Part shown: positions 54,643 to 63,285 of the stretch, piece by piece
Layout: each line of letters opens with the position of its first letter
Position numbering within the stretch: the stretch's first letter is position 1
DNA from: Spirochaetia bacterium 38H-sp
Lineage (GTDB): Bacteria; Spirochaetota; Spirochaetia; Winmispirales; Winmispiraceae
Length of the DNA stretch: 64,000 nucleotides
Direction of reading: 5' to 3'
Assembly (NCBI GenBank): GCA_039023545.1
Contig: JBCHKQ010000001.1
Coordinates: 186,001-250,000, forward strand
Notes under the pieces: generated by a model
Seen by the model: the letters and a program-made list of their open reading frames with translations, nothing else
Told to the model about the DNA's origin: nothing
Databases searched by the model: none
Made by a program: the position numbers and the translations under genes

Positions 54643-55389
54643 TTAGCTCAAGTAAATTCTTTTTTTTATCTCTGCCCATAAGTCATAAAAAGATCTGCTT
54701 GCAGGATGGACAGTAGAATAAGCTGGGAGAGGCTTTTTCCTATGGCTCATTTTTTCTATCACGGACGACTCCGGGATATATACAGAAAGAAACTCACCCT
54801 GAGCATGATATTCTCTGATAATATCCCTGTGCATCTTTTTTCTGGTATCAACCATTGAGAAAAAAGGTATCAGTTTGCCTGCTTCAAAATTCCCTTCGGA
54901 GAAGTAAGCACTTATCTGCATATAACTCCTTAGAGACAAATACGTAGGAATCATAGGAAGAAGTATATAGTCACAGCCAAGAAAAAGATTCTCGGCAAGA
55001 AGAGAAAGCCCAGGTGGAGAATCTATAAAAACAACATCATAATTTGCAGCCCCTGATGCTATCTGCTTTTCTATCATATGTCTGGAGTTTTTTAGCTCAT
55101 CTAGGAGAACATCCAGATTCCTGAGAGAAAAATCCGCTGGAATAATATCCAGATTATCATATCCCGTGACAGTTATAGAGCTATCAAAAGCCTCTCTATG
55201 AGAAACAGACTCAGCAGAATCGCTGTCAACCTTGCCGTCCACATCCAGGAAGAAAGAAGCTGCCCCTTGAGGATCAAGATCCCACAATAATGTTTTTAAT
55301 CCCTCCTTTGCAGAAAGAAAAGCAAGATTTACGGCAATAGTGGATTTTCCCACACCACCCTTAGAATTGTAAAGTGCACAAACCTTCAT
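54643..55389 (-). CDS. ParA-family ATPase
   Basis: 248 residues, deviant Walker-type ATPase. KGGVGKSTIAVNLAFL (about 10-25) is the deviant Walker A with the signature Lys, LLWDLDPQGAASFF the A' motif, and YDVVFIDSPPGLSLLAEN the Walker B. There is no N-terminal DNA-binding extension, as in chromosomal or orphan ParA/MinD-like proteins. No parB is beside it; instead the gene follows a 321-residue protein after 11 bases. It may place a cargo such as a protein cluster rather than the chromosome. GGGGGAG lies before the ATG. Confidence 0.9.
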   Translation of the reverse strand: MKVCALYNSKGGVGKSTIAVNLAFLSAKEGLKTLLWDLDPQGAASFFLDVDGKVDSDSAESVSHREAFDSSITVTGYDNLDIIPADFSLRNLDVLLDELKNSRHMIEKQIASGAANYDVVFIDSPPGLSLLAENLFLGCDYILLPMIPTYLSLRSYMQISAYFSEGNFEAGKLIPFFSMVDTRKKMHRDIIREYHAQGEFLSVYIPESSVIEKMSHRKKPLPAYSTVHPASRSFYDLWAEIKKRIYLS

Positions 55390-55400
55390 ACATCTCCCCC

Positions 55401-56366
55401 TTACTTTAATATAAAATGTGATTTTACATGCAGAATAAACTCTCTCGCCTCTTTATAACTTAACTTTTCGCAAAGATTGTAAAGATTGCCTTCTTTTATC
55501 GTATGCTTCTTATCTCCTGGATCCTGATAAGTCACTATGGGCTGGGTTACCATACCCATAATCTCCTCTCTGCTCATACCTGCCTCCAGCAAGAACCTGG
55601 CAAAAGAGATATCCTCAAGGTCAAACTGTAGATCCTTTTCCTTATACAGATACCCAGCTGCATCAAGTATCTGCTCCAATGGCCCTTTGGTTATATGTAT
55701 AAGCCTGCTTAGAGCCATACCTTTTCTGAGAAAACCGGCTTGATGCATTTTTTCCTTCATATCCTCTGCAAGCTTAAAAAGCCGCTCAGGATCCAACGTA
55801 GTCCTAAACATAAGAACAGCTATATCTGTATTTCTGTTGTTCTTATGCATAAGAGCGGGAATATCGTAGTTTACTATATAAGTATCCATGTACTTTTTTA
55901 TTGTTTGCCCGTGTACAGACAGAACATCCTCCATAGGGACCCAAATGTTAAAGAGTTCCTCCGGCTCCATTTTAAAATATCTCAATGCTTCAAAAGCCCC
56001 TATTACATTTGCCTCGTCCGCATTAATCCCAAAATGTTTTTTAAACATGATTTTCATATGAGGAGTAAAATATTTCTTGCCATGTGTAGCAAATATAAGC
56101 TTGGTTCTATAATGACGCTCTACTATATGTCTTTCTACTATAAACTCACCCGGAATATTTGCCATATAAATAAGCTTGAGATTCTCTTTATACTCCGGCA
56201 CAGAATTAATCATCTTAAGAGCCATGCTCTCTATGGTAACACCGTTGGATTCCGGTCTAAGATAAAAGAAAAAATCATAATCATCAGGATTAAAAGAAGG
56301 ACCTTTATAGGGTATCAATACAGACGGATACGAGGAGGTAAAAAGTTCTTTGGCCTCTATGTTCAT
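55401..56366 (-). CDS. unknown protein paired with the ParA-like ATPase
   Basis: 321 residues, no signal peptide or membrane segment. I do not recognise a known domain. Visible features are an alpha/beta start (SYPSVLIPYKGPSFNPDDYD), a mixed basic middle (KYFTPHMKIMFKKHFGINAD) and a helical C-terminal half (LLEAGMSREEIMGMV). The second half may hold a small helix-turn-helix-like stretch, but this is weak. Position 11 bases before the ParA gene suggests it is the partner or cargo adaptor of that ATPase, a role that ParB would play elsewhere. AGGGGGA lies before the ATG. Confidence 0.65.
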   Translation of the reverse strand: MNIEAKELFTSSYPSVLIPYKGPSFNPDDYDFFFYLRPESNGVTIESMALKMINSVPEYKENLKLIYMANIPGEFIVERHIVERHYRTKLIFATHGKKYFTPHMKIMFKKHFGINADEANVIGAFEALRYFKMEPEELFNIWVPMEDVLSVHGQTIKKYMDTYIVNYDIPALMHKNNRNTDIAVLMFRTTLDPERLFKLAEDMKEKMHQAGFLRKGMALSRLIHITKGPLEQILDAAGYLYKEKDLQFDLEDISFARFLLEAGMSREEIMGMVTQPIVTYQDPGDKKHTIKEGNLYNLCEKLSYKEAREFILHVKSHFILK

Positions 56367-56548
56367 GTTGTTCCCCCTTTCTATTATAAGTTATAACTAT
56401 TTTTTATTACCAGTTAATTTTTATTTTGCTTGCTTTTTTATTGACTTATTCTATATAAGGGTTGATACTGTTTACATAGCAGTGTTTTGCGGAGTCTCTG
56501 CAGATAAGTACTGTAATCTTTTCTATAATAAGGAAAAAAGGAGTTATC

Positions 56549-56953
56549 ATGAGCGAATCCATGGTTGATTTTTCTGCTGACAACATAATGGAGGTTTTTA
56601 CAGGTCTAGGATACAACTGCGCCCCACAAGAAGGCGGATTTCTTGCAACTCAAAAGGGCCAGTGGAATCTTCTGGCACTAATTGCAGCACAATACGATGA
56701 GCTTCAGCTTGTAACATATTTTACTTCCAAAAAGGGTAATGACAGAACAAAACTTATAAATGCAGTAAATGAATACAACAGAAAAACCACTCTCACCACC
56801 TGCAAGGTAGATAATGAAGGCAATGTCTATGTTTCTAGAACACTCCCTTGCAGAGGAGGCGTACCACGGACACAACTTATCCAACTTATAAAAGAAGGGG
56901 ATTCCGAGGTTAACACCTTTGGCCCTCCGATTCTCGGAGAATTTGTAGAATAG
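56549..56953 (+). CDS. YbjN-domain protein
   Basis: 134 residues, no signal peptide. The order of strands and helices (VDFSADNIMEVFTGLGYNCA, LVTYFTSKKGNDRTKLINAV, YNRKTTLTTCKVDNEGNVYV) matches the YbjN / type III chaperone-like fold, whose members have been linked to stress and motility control in other bacteria. Ribosome site GGAG, ATG at 56549. Function in this organism is not known. Confidence 0.65.
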   Translation: MSESMVDFSADNIMEVFTGLGYNCAPQEGGFLATQKGQWNLLALIAAQYDELQLVTYFTSKKGNDRTKLINAVNEYNRKTTLTTCKVDNEGNVYVSRTLPCRGGVPRTQLIQLIKEGDSEVNTFGPPILGEFVE

Positions 56954-57007
56954 GTCTTGTGTATTTTTGATTACTCCGGCTAGAATCATCTAAACGGAGG
57001 TGTTGCT

Positions 57008-57445
57008 GTGAAAAAGCTTGTTTATCTCTTTGTTCTCTTATGCTTAGGTGTATTTTCTGCATTTGCAAAACCTATGGGAGAAAAAAAAGAAGAAGCCTAT
57101 AGCATGGAAAATCCTGTTAGCATAGATGTTGCAATAGGCAGTAACGATGACAAATCTGTAGAGATATTTCTCGTAAACAAAACGGATTATATTATGCTCT
57201 ACATGTACATCAAGACTTCTTCCGATACCGATTGGGGTAGTGATATTTTTGATGGAAATATTGCACTCAAAGCCAGACATATCGCATACATCAATCTCAA
57301 GGGAATAGAAAGCGGAGTTTTTGATTTTAAGGCAGTGGACCAGCATGGTAGTGTTTATATAATAAAAAATGTAAAACTGCCTACCGAGAATGATGAGCCT
57401 GTTATACTTGATATGTTTGCCTTTGAACCAGAAGAAAGTCCATAA
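57008..57445 (+). CDS. small secreted protein of unknown function
   Basis: 145 residues with a GTG start preceded by CGGAGG. Signal peptide KKLVYLFVLLCLGVFSAFAK with an Ala-x-Ala-like cut. The mature part is one beta-rich domain (VSIDVAIGSNDDKSVEIFLV, IALKARHIAYINLKGIESGV) of Ig-like look. No Cys, so it is soluble in the periplasm or exported. No motif recognised. Confidence 0.65.
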   Translation: MKKLVYLFVLLCLGVFSAFAKPMGEKKEEAYSMENPVSIDVAIGSNDDKSVEIFLVNKTDYIMLYMYIKTSSDTDWGSDIFDGNIALKARHIAYINLKGIESGVFDFKAVDQHGSVYIIKNVKLPTENDEPVILDMFAFEPEESP

Positions 57446-57498
57446 GCTTTTTATTTTTTCTTATGGTTTTTTTTAAAACTTTTGTCTAATATGTCTGT

Positions 57499-58377
57499 AT
57501 GGATAAGAGAAGACTCGGAGGACTTTTTGCAATAGTTTTTGCTGTTGTCTTATGGGGTGTTTCCTTTGTATCCACTAAGATTGTGCTTTCTTACATGGGC
57601 CCGTTGTTTCTCGCTTTCTTGCGTTTTGCAGTAGGACTTGTTGTTATTTTCCCTTTTCTTCTTTTAAAGCGTTTAAGCATCAGAGTTTCCTCAAAGGATA
57701 TGCTTTTTCTTGCCATGGGAGGAATAACAGGTGTCACTCTTTATTTTTACTTTGAGAATACCGGGCTTGTTTATATGCCAGCCTCAGATGCTTCTCTTAT
57801 CGTGGCTTTTATTCCTGTGATATCGGCTATTATCGAGTCTCTTGTCTATAAGAAAAAGTTATATCCGTCCGACAATGCGGGCATCATTCTCTCCATGTGG
57901 GGTGTTTACTTTGTAGTGCGAGAGGGACTTAGGCTGACGAGTTCTCCTATTGGTTATGTCCTCATGGTTCTTGCTGCTCTGAGCTGGATTGCTTACAGCT
58001 TTCTTTCTCGTCCATTTTCCGGAAAAATCAATGGTCTTGTGATGGTGTTTTGGCATTTTTTCTGGGGTACTCTTGCATTTTTGCCTTTTTTGCATTTTGA
58101 GCCTTTGAAAATTATGAATTTTTCTTTTTCTTTCTGGTTTAATTTTTTGTTTTTATCTGTGGGCTGTTCTGCTCTTGCTTATATTGCCTATCAACATGCT
58201 CTTTCTGTTCTCGGTGTTACGGTCAGCAATGTTTTTATCAATCTAATTCCTTTTATTACTGTTCTTACAGCTGTGATTTTTCTTGAGGAGTCTTTTACTG
58301 TTATGAAAGCCATAGGCGGTGTTCTTATTATTACGGGTCTTTATCTAACTACAGGCTACAAAAAGAAAAAATATTGA
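57499..58377 (+). CDS. EamA/DMT-family transporter
   Basis: 292 residues with ten membrane segments in two EamA halves (about 8-140 and 150-287). Typical lines are VFAVVLWGVSFVSTKIVLSY near the start, and the second-half opening VLMVLAALSWIAYSFLSRPF. Such proteins export amino acids or other metabolites; substrate unknown. The coding strand is very T-rich, as expected for a membrane protein. No clear ribosome site before the ATG. Confidence 0.88.
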   Translation: MDKRRLGGLFAIVFAVVLWGVSFVSTKIVLSYMGPLFLAFLRFAVGLVVIFPFLLLKRLSIRVSSKDMLFLAMGGITGVTLYFYFENTGLVYMPASDASLIVAFIPVISAIIESLVYKKKLYPSDNAGIILSMWGVYFVVREGLRLTSSPIGYVLMVLAALSWIAYSFLSRPFSGKINGLVMVFWHFFWGTLAFLPFLHFEPLKIMNFSFSFWFNFLFLSVGCSALAYIAYQHALSVLGVTVSNVFINLIPFITVLTAVIFLEESFTVMKAIGGVLIITGLYLTTGYKKKKY

Positions 58378-58399
58378 GCTTTTATTGTTTTGCTTTTTA

Positions 58400-58470
58400 A
58401 TTGCCGCAGGCAGGTAGAGACCGCACCTTTCTTTCTGCTTCTCTTTATGGCGCGGTCTCTACCGTTCGGT
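58400..58470 (-). terminator. tagged-hairpin element (I) after pheT
   Basis: On the minus strand the TAG stop of pheT runs into ACCGAACG (58470-58463), followed by an 11-bp stem GTAGAGACCGC / GCGGTCTCTAC (58462-58414, AG-rich loop) and the tail CTGCCTGCGGCAAT. It ends pheT and also lies at the end of the convergent EamA gene. Confidence 0.85.
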
Positions 58471-60171
58471 CTAATTTTTGTTTATAATGTCCAGGTTTAT
58501 TTCACAGGCAGTACATGGCATGCTTATGCCCCAATTTTCTAAAACTTGCGGGTGGATTTCTCCCATTATGCCTATGTTTGCATTTCCTGCTTTTATGATG
58601 GCACAGCGGCCCGGAATAAAGCGCGGGTCCGTATACTCCTCGAGTCTGTAGTCTATGCTAAGATAAAAAAGCAGGGCAGAAACTTGTGAGCTAACCAGGT
58701 TAAAATCCGCTTTTGCGTCCGCGCTGAGAAAGCCAAGGCTGTTGATAGTGATGCTACCATATGGATCCTCTGCGTTTTTTACAGCTGTTTTGCCTGTTTC
58801 AAATATGTTGTGAGGATAGACTGCGTTGCCGCTTGCAGCCTCTGCCGCAAGCAGGCTCGGAAGTATGGATGGACGTACAAACTCATAGTTCTCGGACATG
58901 GGGTTGGCTACCTGGATGACGTTCTTGTCATCCGTACACATTTTTTCTATGTAGTCTTTTCTGGAACCAAGGTAGTTAAATATCATCTCCTGAAATCCAA
59001 GGCCTATCATGATTTTTTTTACCTGTCTGTTATATTCTTCTGCTTCCGACAGGCGTCCAACTGTAAAATCACGTGGCATCTCGGGAACAAAGTTGTTAAT
59101 CCCGTATCCAATCATGATGTCTTCCGCTATATCCACAGGATGCAGAAAATCGTTTCTGTATACGGGCGGTTTTACTGTTATCAGGTCTTTTTCTATCTTG
59201 TATTCAAGCCCCATTTTTTCCAGAGATTCCCCAATCTCCGGTGTCTTAAACTCCTGTCCCAGCAGTTTTTTAACACTGCCTATATCTATGGATATTTCCT
59301 CCTGAAAATAACACGGAGTGCTTACTTCTCTTCCCAGAGGTGTATCATAAGGATATTTTACAGTAACCGGAAGAATCTCAAATCCTGCATCATGCAAATC
59401 GCAGGCAACTATATTACATGCCAAAGCAAGGGTTTTGATATCGAGTCCCGTAAGCTCTATAAAAAGATTGCTGTCTCCTATCTCTACCGCTCCCAATCTG
59501 GCACTGTTTATGATTGGCGGGAAGCTTAAGACTTCTCCCTGGCTGTCCGTAAGGAATGGATATTTTTTAAAGCCATCCAATATCCAGCCAAAATCCTGCC
59601 CTTTGGGATGCTCCTCAAGTATTTTTTTGAGACTAAGTTTTTTATCCATGCCAAGAGGAACAAACTGCGTGGCATCTGGATCTGCTGCAATGTATTTTAC
59701 GGGATAGCGCAGCATATCCGCACGATATACGCCCATTGCTATGCTCTTTCTCTTCTGTCCGTAGTTCCAGCACAATTTTTCCTGCATCTGGATTATCTCA
59801 CGGAGCATATCATCATCTATGGGCTCACCTTTGATAACAAAGCCAGCTATATAGGGTCTTATATTTTTTAGCTCTTCTGAGACCTCTATAACTCGTTCTC
59901 CTGTATCCTGCTTCTCGTTATACGGCTTAATAAAATCGTATTTACTGCTTGTTTTTGTCCAATAAGAAAGAATTTGTCTTGCAAGACCATAGGTAGACCA
60001 CAGATCAGGCCTATTGGTATCGTTGAGTTCTATCTTTAAAAGCCCTTCTTCTTCATCCAATCCATCCAGCTCTGCCTTGGCAACTGTAAGTATATCTTCC
60101 AACTCCGTGAGGCTGAGTTTTTTTCCCAGTTCGGAGTAAAGTTTTTTCTGCGATATCTCTATCTTAGGCAT
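58471..60171 (-). CDS. pheT: phenylalanyl-tRNA synthetase beta subunit, archaeal/eukaryotic type
   Basis: 566 residues, far shorter than the roughly 800 of typical bacterial PheT. It lacks the N-terminal EMAP/OB domain and the C-terminal anticodon-binding domain. It opens PKIEISQKKLYSELGKKLSL and has B3/B4-like editing and B5 regions. FEILPVTVKYPYDTPLGREV and YGINNFVPEMPRDFTVGRL are of the archaeal type. Spirochaetes are known to carry this form, thought to be acquired by transfer. The ATG shares one base with the pheS stop (TAATG). Confidence 0.93.
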   Translation of the reverse strand: MPKIEISQKKLYSELGKKLSLTELEDILTVAKAELDGLDEEEGLLKIELNDTNRPDLWSTYGLARQILSYWTKTSSKYDFIKPYNEKQDTGERVIEVSEELKNIRPYIAGFVIKGEPIDDDMLREIIQMQEKLCWNYGQKRKSIAMGVYRADMLRYPVKYIAADPDATQFVPLGMDKKLSLKKILEEHPKGQDFGWILDGFKKYPFLTDSQGEVLSFPPIINSARLGAVEIGDSNLFIELTGLDIKTLALACNIVACDLHDAGFEILPVTVKYPYDTPLGREVSTPCYFQEEISIDIGSVKKLLGQEFKTPEIGESLEKMGLEYKIEKDLITVKPPVYRNDFLHPVDIAEDIMIGYGINNFVPEMPRDFTVGRLSEAEEYNRQVKKIMIGLGFQEMIFNYLGSRKDYIEKMCTDDKNVIQVANPMSENYEFVRPSILPSLLAAEAASGNAVYPHNIFETGKTAVKNAEDPYGSITINSLGFLSADAKADFNLVSSQVSALLFYLSIDYRLEEYTDPRFIPGRCAIIKAGNANIGIMGEIHPQVLENWGISMPCTACEINLDIINKN

Positions 60172-61718
60172 TATTTGCTCCTTCTTCTCATGCGTACGTT
60201 TTCTATATTGTAGGAAAAAAGCTCACGCAAATCGTTGAGACCAAGATGCATAAGAGCCATCCTGTCTATACCCAGCCCCCAAGCAAGAACAGGCACATCT
60301 ATGCCAAGAGGCTTAGTAACCTCCGGACGAAATATTCCGGAGCCGCCAAGTTCAAACCACCCGAGAACAGGATGTTTGATATGAACCTCCACAGAAGGTT
60401 CTGTAAAAGGAAAATAGCCAGGTACATACTTTACCTCAGTAGCACCAGCCACCTCCTCAGCAAACATCTTAAGAAGCCCTAAAAGATTGCGGAAATTCAC
60501 CTGCTCACCTACTACAATACCCTCTGTCTGATAGAAATCGGACAAGTGAGTTGCATCCACTTGATCGTGGCGGAAACATCTGACAATACCGAAGTATTTG
60601 CCCGGTACCTTTGCTTTGGGAAGCTGTTTAGCAGAAAGAACAGTTCCCTGGCTTCTTAAAATCAGCCTGCGAGTAAAATCCCTGTCAAAATCATAATCCC
60701 AACCGCGGCTTCCTGTCTCCCAACCATTCTTATGTGTCTCGGCAACATTAGTGAGATATGGCTCAGGTAGCTCCGACGCATGCTGAGGGTCCTTGATATA
60801 ATAGACATCATGGATATCTCTTGCAGCATGAAACTGCGGCATAAAAAGTGCATCGGAATTCCAGAACTCTGTCTCCACGAGAGGACCATCAAACTCCTCA
60901 AAACCGAGACCAACCATCTTATCCTTGACCCATGCAAGATAATCACAATAAGGATTGCTCCTGCCAGGGATAACCCTCTTGGGAGGAATCTGCACATTAT
61001 ATGGGCGGAACGACTTACCCTTCCAAGCACCTGTCTTAAGGAGCTCCGGCGTAAGAGTACCAAGTTCCTCACCGCTTATACCCTGCTTCTCAATCTCCTT
61101 CTTAACATCCTCTGCAAGCGGCGTAAGCTCGTGCAGCACAATCTCCTTCTCTACAATCTTAAAAGCCGCATTGGCCGCGCCGCGCTTCTTACTTATCTGA
61201 CGGATAAGAGAAAGTTCCTCATCACTAAGCTCATCCGCATCCAACGTATTGCTAGATGCGCTCGCCTTATCAACAAGAAACTGCAACTTCTCCACCCTAT
61301 CCGTAGCAGAAACATCCGCAAGGACAACACGATTCTTATCGTCCATAGAAAGCACACCCTCCTTGCGCAGCTGACCAAAAGCGGATCCTACATCCTTCTG
61401 CTCAAGATTGAGTGCCTTACAAATATCGGAAAGAGAATGAGGACCTCTCTCCTCCACAAACTCGATAATCCGTTTCTCAGGAATCCCCTCACTGGCAAAA
61501 ACACAGCCTAGCTCCGTGAGCTCATATATAGTCTTAGTCCGCCTACTCTTTTCCCTTGCAAGCGACTTAGCAACAAGCCAATTGACAGCCTGATTATACT
61601 GACCAACATTAAAACCCAGCCTCTCCTCTGCAGAATCCGGAGACAAAACCTCACCGACCTTAAAAGCCCTAAGCAACCTGACCTCAAGAGGATGAAGCTG
61701 TTTGATATCGATTTCCAT
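60171..61718 (-). CDS. pheS: phenylalanyl-tRNA synthetase alpha subunit, archaeal/eukaryotic type
   Basis: 515 residues. The N-terminal half has winged-helix-like domains (about 5-190; LHPLEVRLLRAFKVGEVLSP), as in archaeal and cytosolic PheRS. The class II catalytic part has motif 1 around NPYCDYLAWVKDKMVGLGFE, motif 2 around KYFGIVRCFRHDQVDATHLS and motif 3 LAWGLGIDRMALMHLGLNDL. The ATG at 61718 has GGAG at correct spacing; the longer open frames at 61730 and 61799 lack one. Co-transcribed with pheT. Coding-strand bases are G/T-rich, in contrast to pheT beside it. Confidence 0.95.
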   Translation of the reverse strand: MEIDIKQLHPLEVRLLRAFKVGEVLSPDSAEERLGFNVGQYNQAVNWLVAKSLAREKSRRTKTIYELTELGCVFASEGIPEKRIIEFVEERGPHSLSDICKALNLEQKDVGSAFGQLRKEGVLSMDDKNRVVLADVSATDRVEKLQFLVDKASASSNTLDADELSDEELSLIRQISKKRGAANAAFKIVEKEIVLHELTPLAEDVKKEIEKQGISGEELGTLTPELLKTGAWKGKSFRPYNVQIPPKRVIPGRSNPYCDYLAWVKDKMVGLGFEEFDGPLVETEFWNSDALFMPQFHAARDIHDVYYIKDPQHASELPEPYLTNVAETHKNGWETGSRGWDYDFDRDFTRRLILRSQGTVLSAKQLPKAKVPGKYFGIVRCFRHDQVDATHLSDFYQTEGIVVGEQVNFRNLLGLLKMFAEEVAGATEVKYVPGYFPFTEPSVEVHIKHPVLGWFELGGSGIFRPEVTKPLGIDVPVLAWGLGIDRMALMHLGLNDLRELFSYNIENVRMRRRSK

Positions 61719-61831
61719 GCGCTGCTCCATAAAAAAGGGATAAAATATATCAATATAAGAATATGAACTATTGTTACCCTCTATAAGGCTATAGGTCAAG
61801 GTATTAACATAGAAACAAAATACATAAAAAA

Positions 61832-61904
61832 ATACCGAACGGTTTTACCGCAGACATCAAGCTAAGAAAAAAGTAAGCTGCGGTAAAACCTGCCTTTGGC
61901 AAAT
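61832..61904 (+). repeat. tagged-hairpin element (J), single unit with tail
   Basis: ATACCGAACG (61832-61841), stem GGTTTTACCGCAG / CTGCGGTAAAACC (61841-61853, 61878-61890) and tail CCTGCCTTTGGCAAAT (61889-61904). The stem is close in sequence to that of copy A. No plus-strand gene ends here; it lies upstream of pheS and just after the end of the minus-strand gene at 61917, with its tag facing the wrong way to be that gene's terminator. Confidence 0.8.
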
Positions 61905-61916
61905 AAAAAGCAAAAA

Positions 61917-62588
61917 TCAATCAAACCTGTATTCTTTGACGGATTTGATCTCCAAGACAACATCGACCTGAGCCCTGTACCTATCTCCATAAAAACGTAT
62001 AACAGGAACAGAACGCAGAGCCACAGTCCCGCTTATAAGCCTAGGTTTATTAAAAACCCTTGCACGCTCATGCTCGCGAACAGCCTGCTTGACAGCCTCC
62101 TCAACAGCCTTTTTCCTTGCAGCATACCCCTCAAAAGCAGGAGCAGTACCTATGCCAGATGCAACCTCCAAGTTAGCAGACTGCCAATGCTCATACCAGT
62201 GCAGAAAACGCTCTGGCACAGTGTAAGAAATCATAGCATAAAAAACCTTATCCTCAGTCCAAGTCTGCATAACAGAGAGGAAAGGGTCACCCCACTTTAT
62301 CTCCGCAATAGGCTCTAGGGAAAAAACCTCTTCTATTTTGCGAGTCTTATCATAAGGAACATAGGAAAAAGAAAACCCAAAAACCATACCAGAATAAACC
62401 CAGCGTGCCTCCTCCAGAAGAAGCGTGGCTAGCTCCTTCTCCGACATAGAATCAGATGATTCATTGGGAGGAGAAAGAGGAAAAAAACCTACAGAGAACT
62501 TACCCTGCAAAAAAATATCTTTTGCAAAGACAGAAAAAGAAACAAACAGTATAAAGACAATATAAAGTATTCTAATGGAAATACTCAT
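61917..62588 (-). CDS. secreted protein of unknown function
   Basis: 223 residues. Signal peptide ILYIVFILFVSFSVFAKD. The mature part has a helical stretch rich in Ala, Glu and Arg (ARKKAVEEAVKQAVREHERA, about 160-179) and a beta C-terminus (SVPVIRFYGDRYRAQVDVVL), resembling LPP20/FlgT-N-like envelope proteins, but this is weak. It overlaps the end of the rhomboid gene by 17 bases, so the two are coupled. Confidence 0.65.
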   Translation of the reverse strand: MSISIRILYIVFILFVSFSVFAKDIFLQGKFSVGFFPLSPPNESSDSMSEKELATLLLEEARWVYSGMVFGFSFSYVPYDKTRKIEEVFSLEPIAEIKWGDPFLSVMQTWTEDKVFYAMISYTVPERFLHWYEHWQSANLEVASGIGTAPAFEGYAARKKAVEEAVKQAVREHERARVFNKPRLISGTVALRSVPVIRFYGDRYRAQVDVVLEIKSVKEYRFD

Positions 62589-63210
62589 CCCTAAAAACCT
62601 TTATCGGATTGATTCCGTGTCTTATAAGCAGATAAAGATAAGCAACAAGGAATCCTGCTACATGAGTATAGTGAGCTACATTGCCACCTGTACCGGAAAA
62701 AGCATAAAAAAGCTCAAGAGCAGTATAAAGCAAAACAAGAACAGGAGCAGGCACGGGAAGTATGAAAAACACAAGAATCTGGGATCTTGGGAAAAAGGTT
62801 GCAAAAGCAAGCATAACACCAAACAGTGCTCCTGAAGCACCAAGAAGAATAACACCATAATAACCCAAAGCAATAAAATAAAAAAATGATAGAAGACCTG
62901 ATAAAAAGCCGGTAAGCAGATAAAAAAGCAAAAACTCTCTGCTCCCCATAGCTCTCTCTACCTGATATCCAAAAAGAAGAACACCGAGCATATTAAAAAA
63001 AATATGATTAAAATTGGCATGCTCAAACATATAAGTAAAGAACTGCCACACATAGCCTTTGAGCACTGCTCCCGGAATAAGAGAAAGATAAAATTTAGAA
63101 ACAGGAACAATATTGCCAATAAAATAAAACATCAGGTTAAACCCGATGATATACAACGTTGCATTAAAAAACTCGTACTTAAAAGGTCTGCGCAAAAAAC
63201 GTAAATTCAT
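62572..63210 (-). CDS. rhomboid-family intramembrane serine protease
   Basis: About 212 residues, six membrane segments. The active-site Ser is in ILLGASGALFGVMLAF (GASG motif) and the His in YTHVAGFLVAYLY; the HANFNHIFFNMLGVLLFG loop with Asn and His is also typical. It cuts single-pass membrane proteins within the bilayer. The start at ATG 63210 gives a short basic N-terminus; an upstream TTG (63246) is possible. Substrate unknown; the secreted protein that overlaps its 3' end could be functionally linked. Confidence 0.88.
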   Translation of the reverse strand: MNLRFLRRPFKYEFFNATLYIIGFNLMFYFIGNIVPVSKFYLSLIPGAVLKGYVWQFFTYMFEHANFNHIFFNMLGVLLFGYQVERAMGSREFLLFYLLTGFLSGLLSFFYFIALGYYGVILLGASGALFGVMLAFATFFPRSQILVFFILPVPAPVLVLLYTALELFYAFSGTGGNVAHYTHVAGFLVAYLYLLIRHGINPIKVFRDEYFH

Positions 63211-63285
63211 GAATAGAAATGTAAGACTAAGAAGTCCTTTGGTCAATGGTTTACACGCTTAAAGAATACCTATAAGAATATAGTC

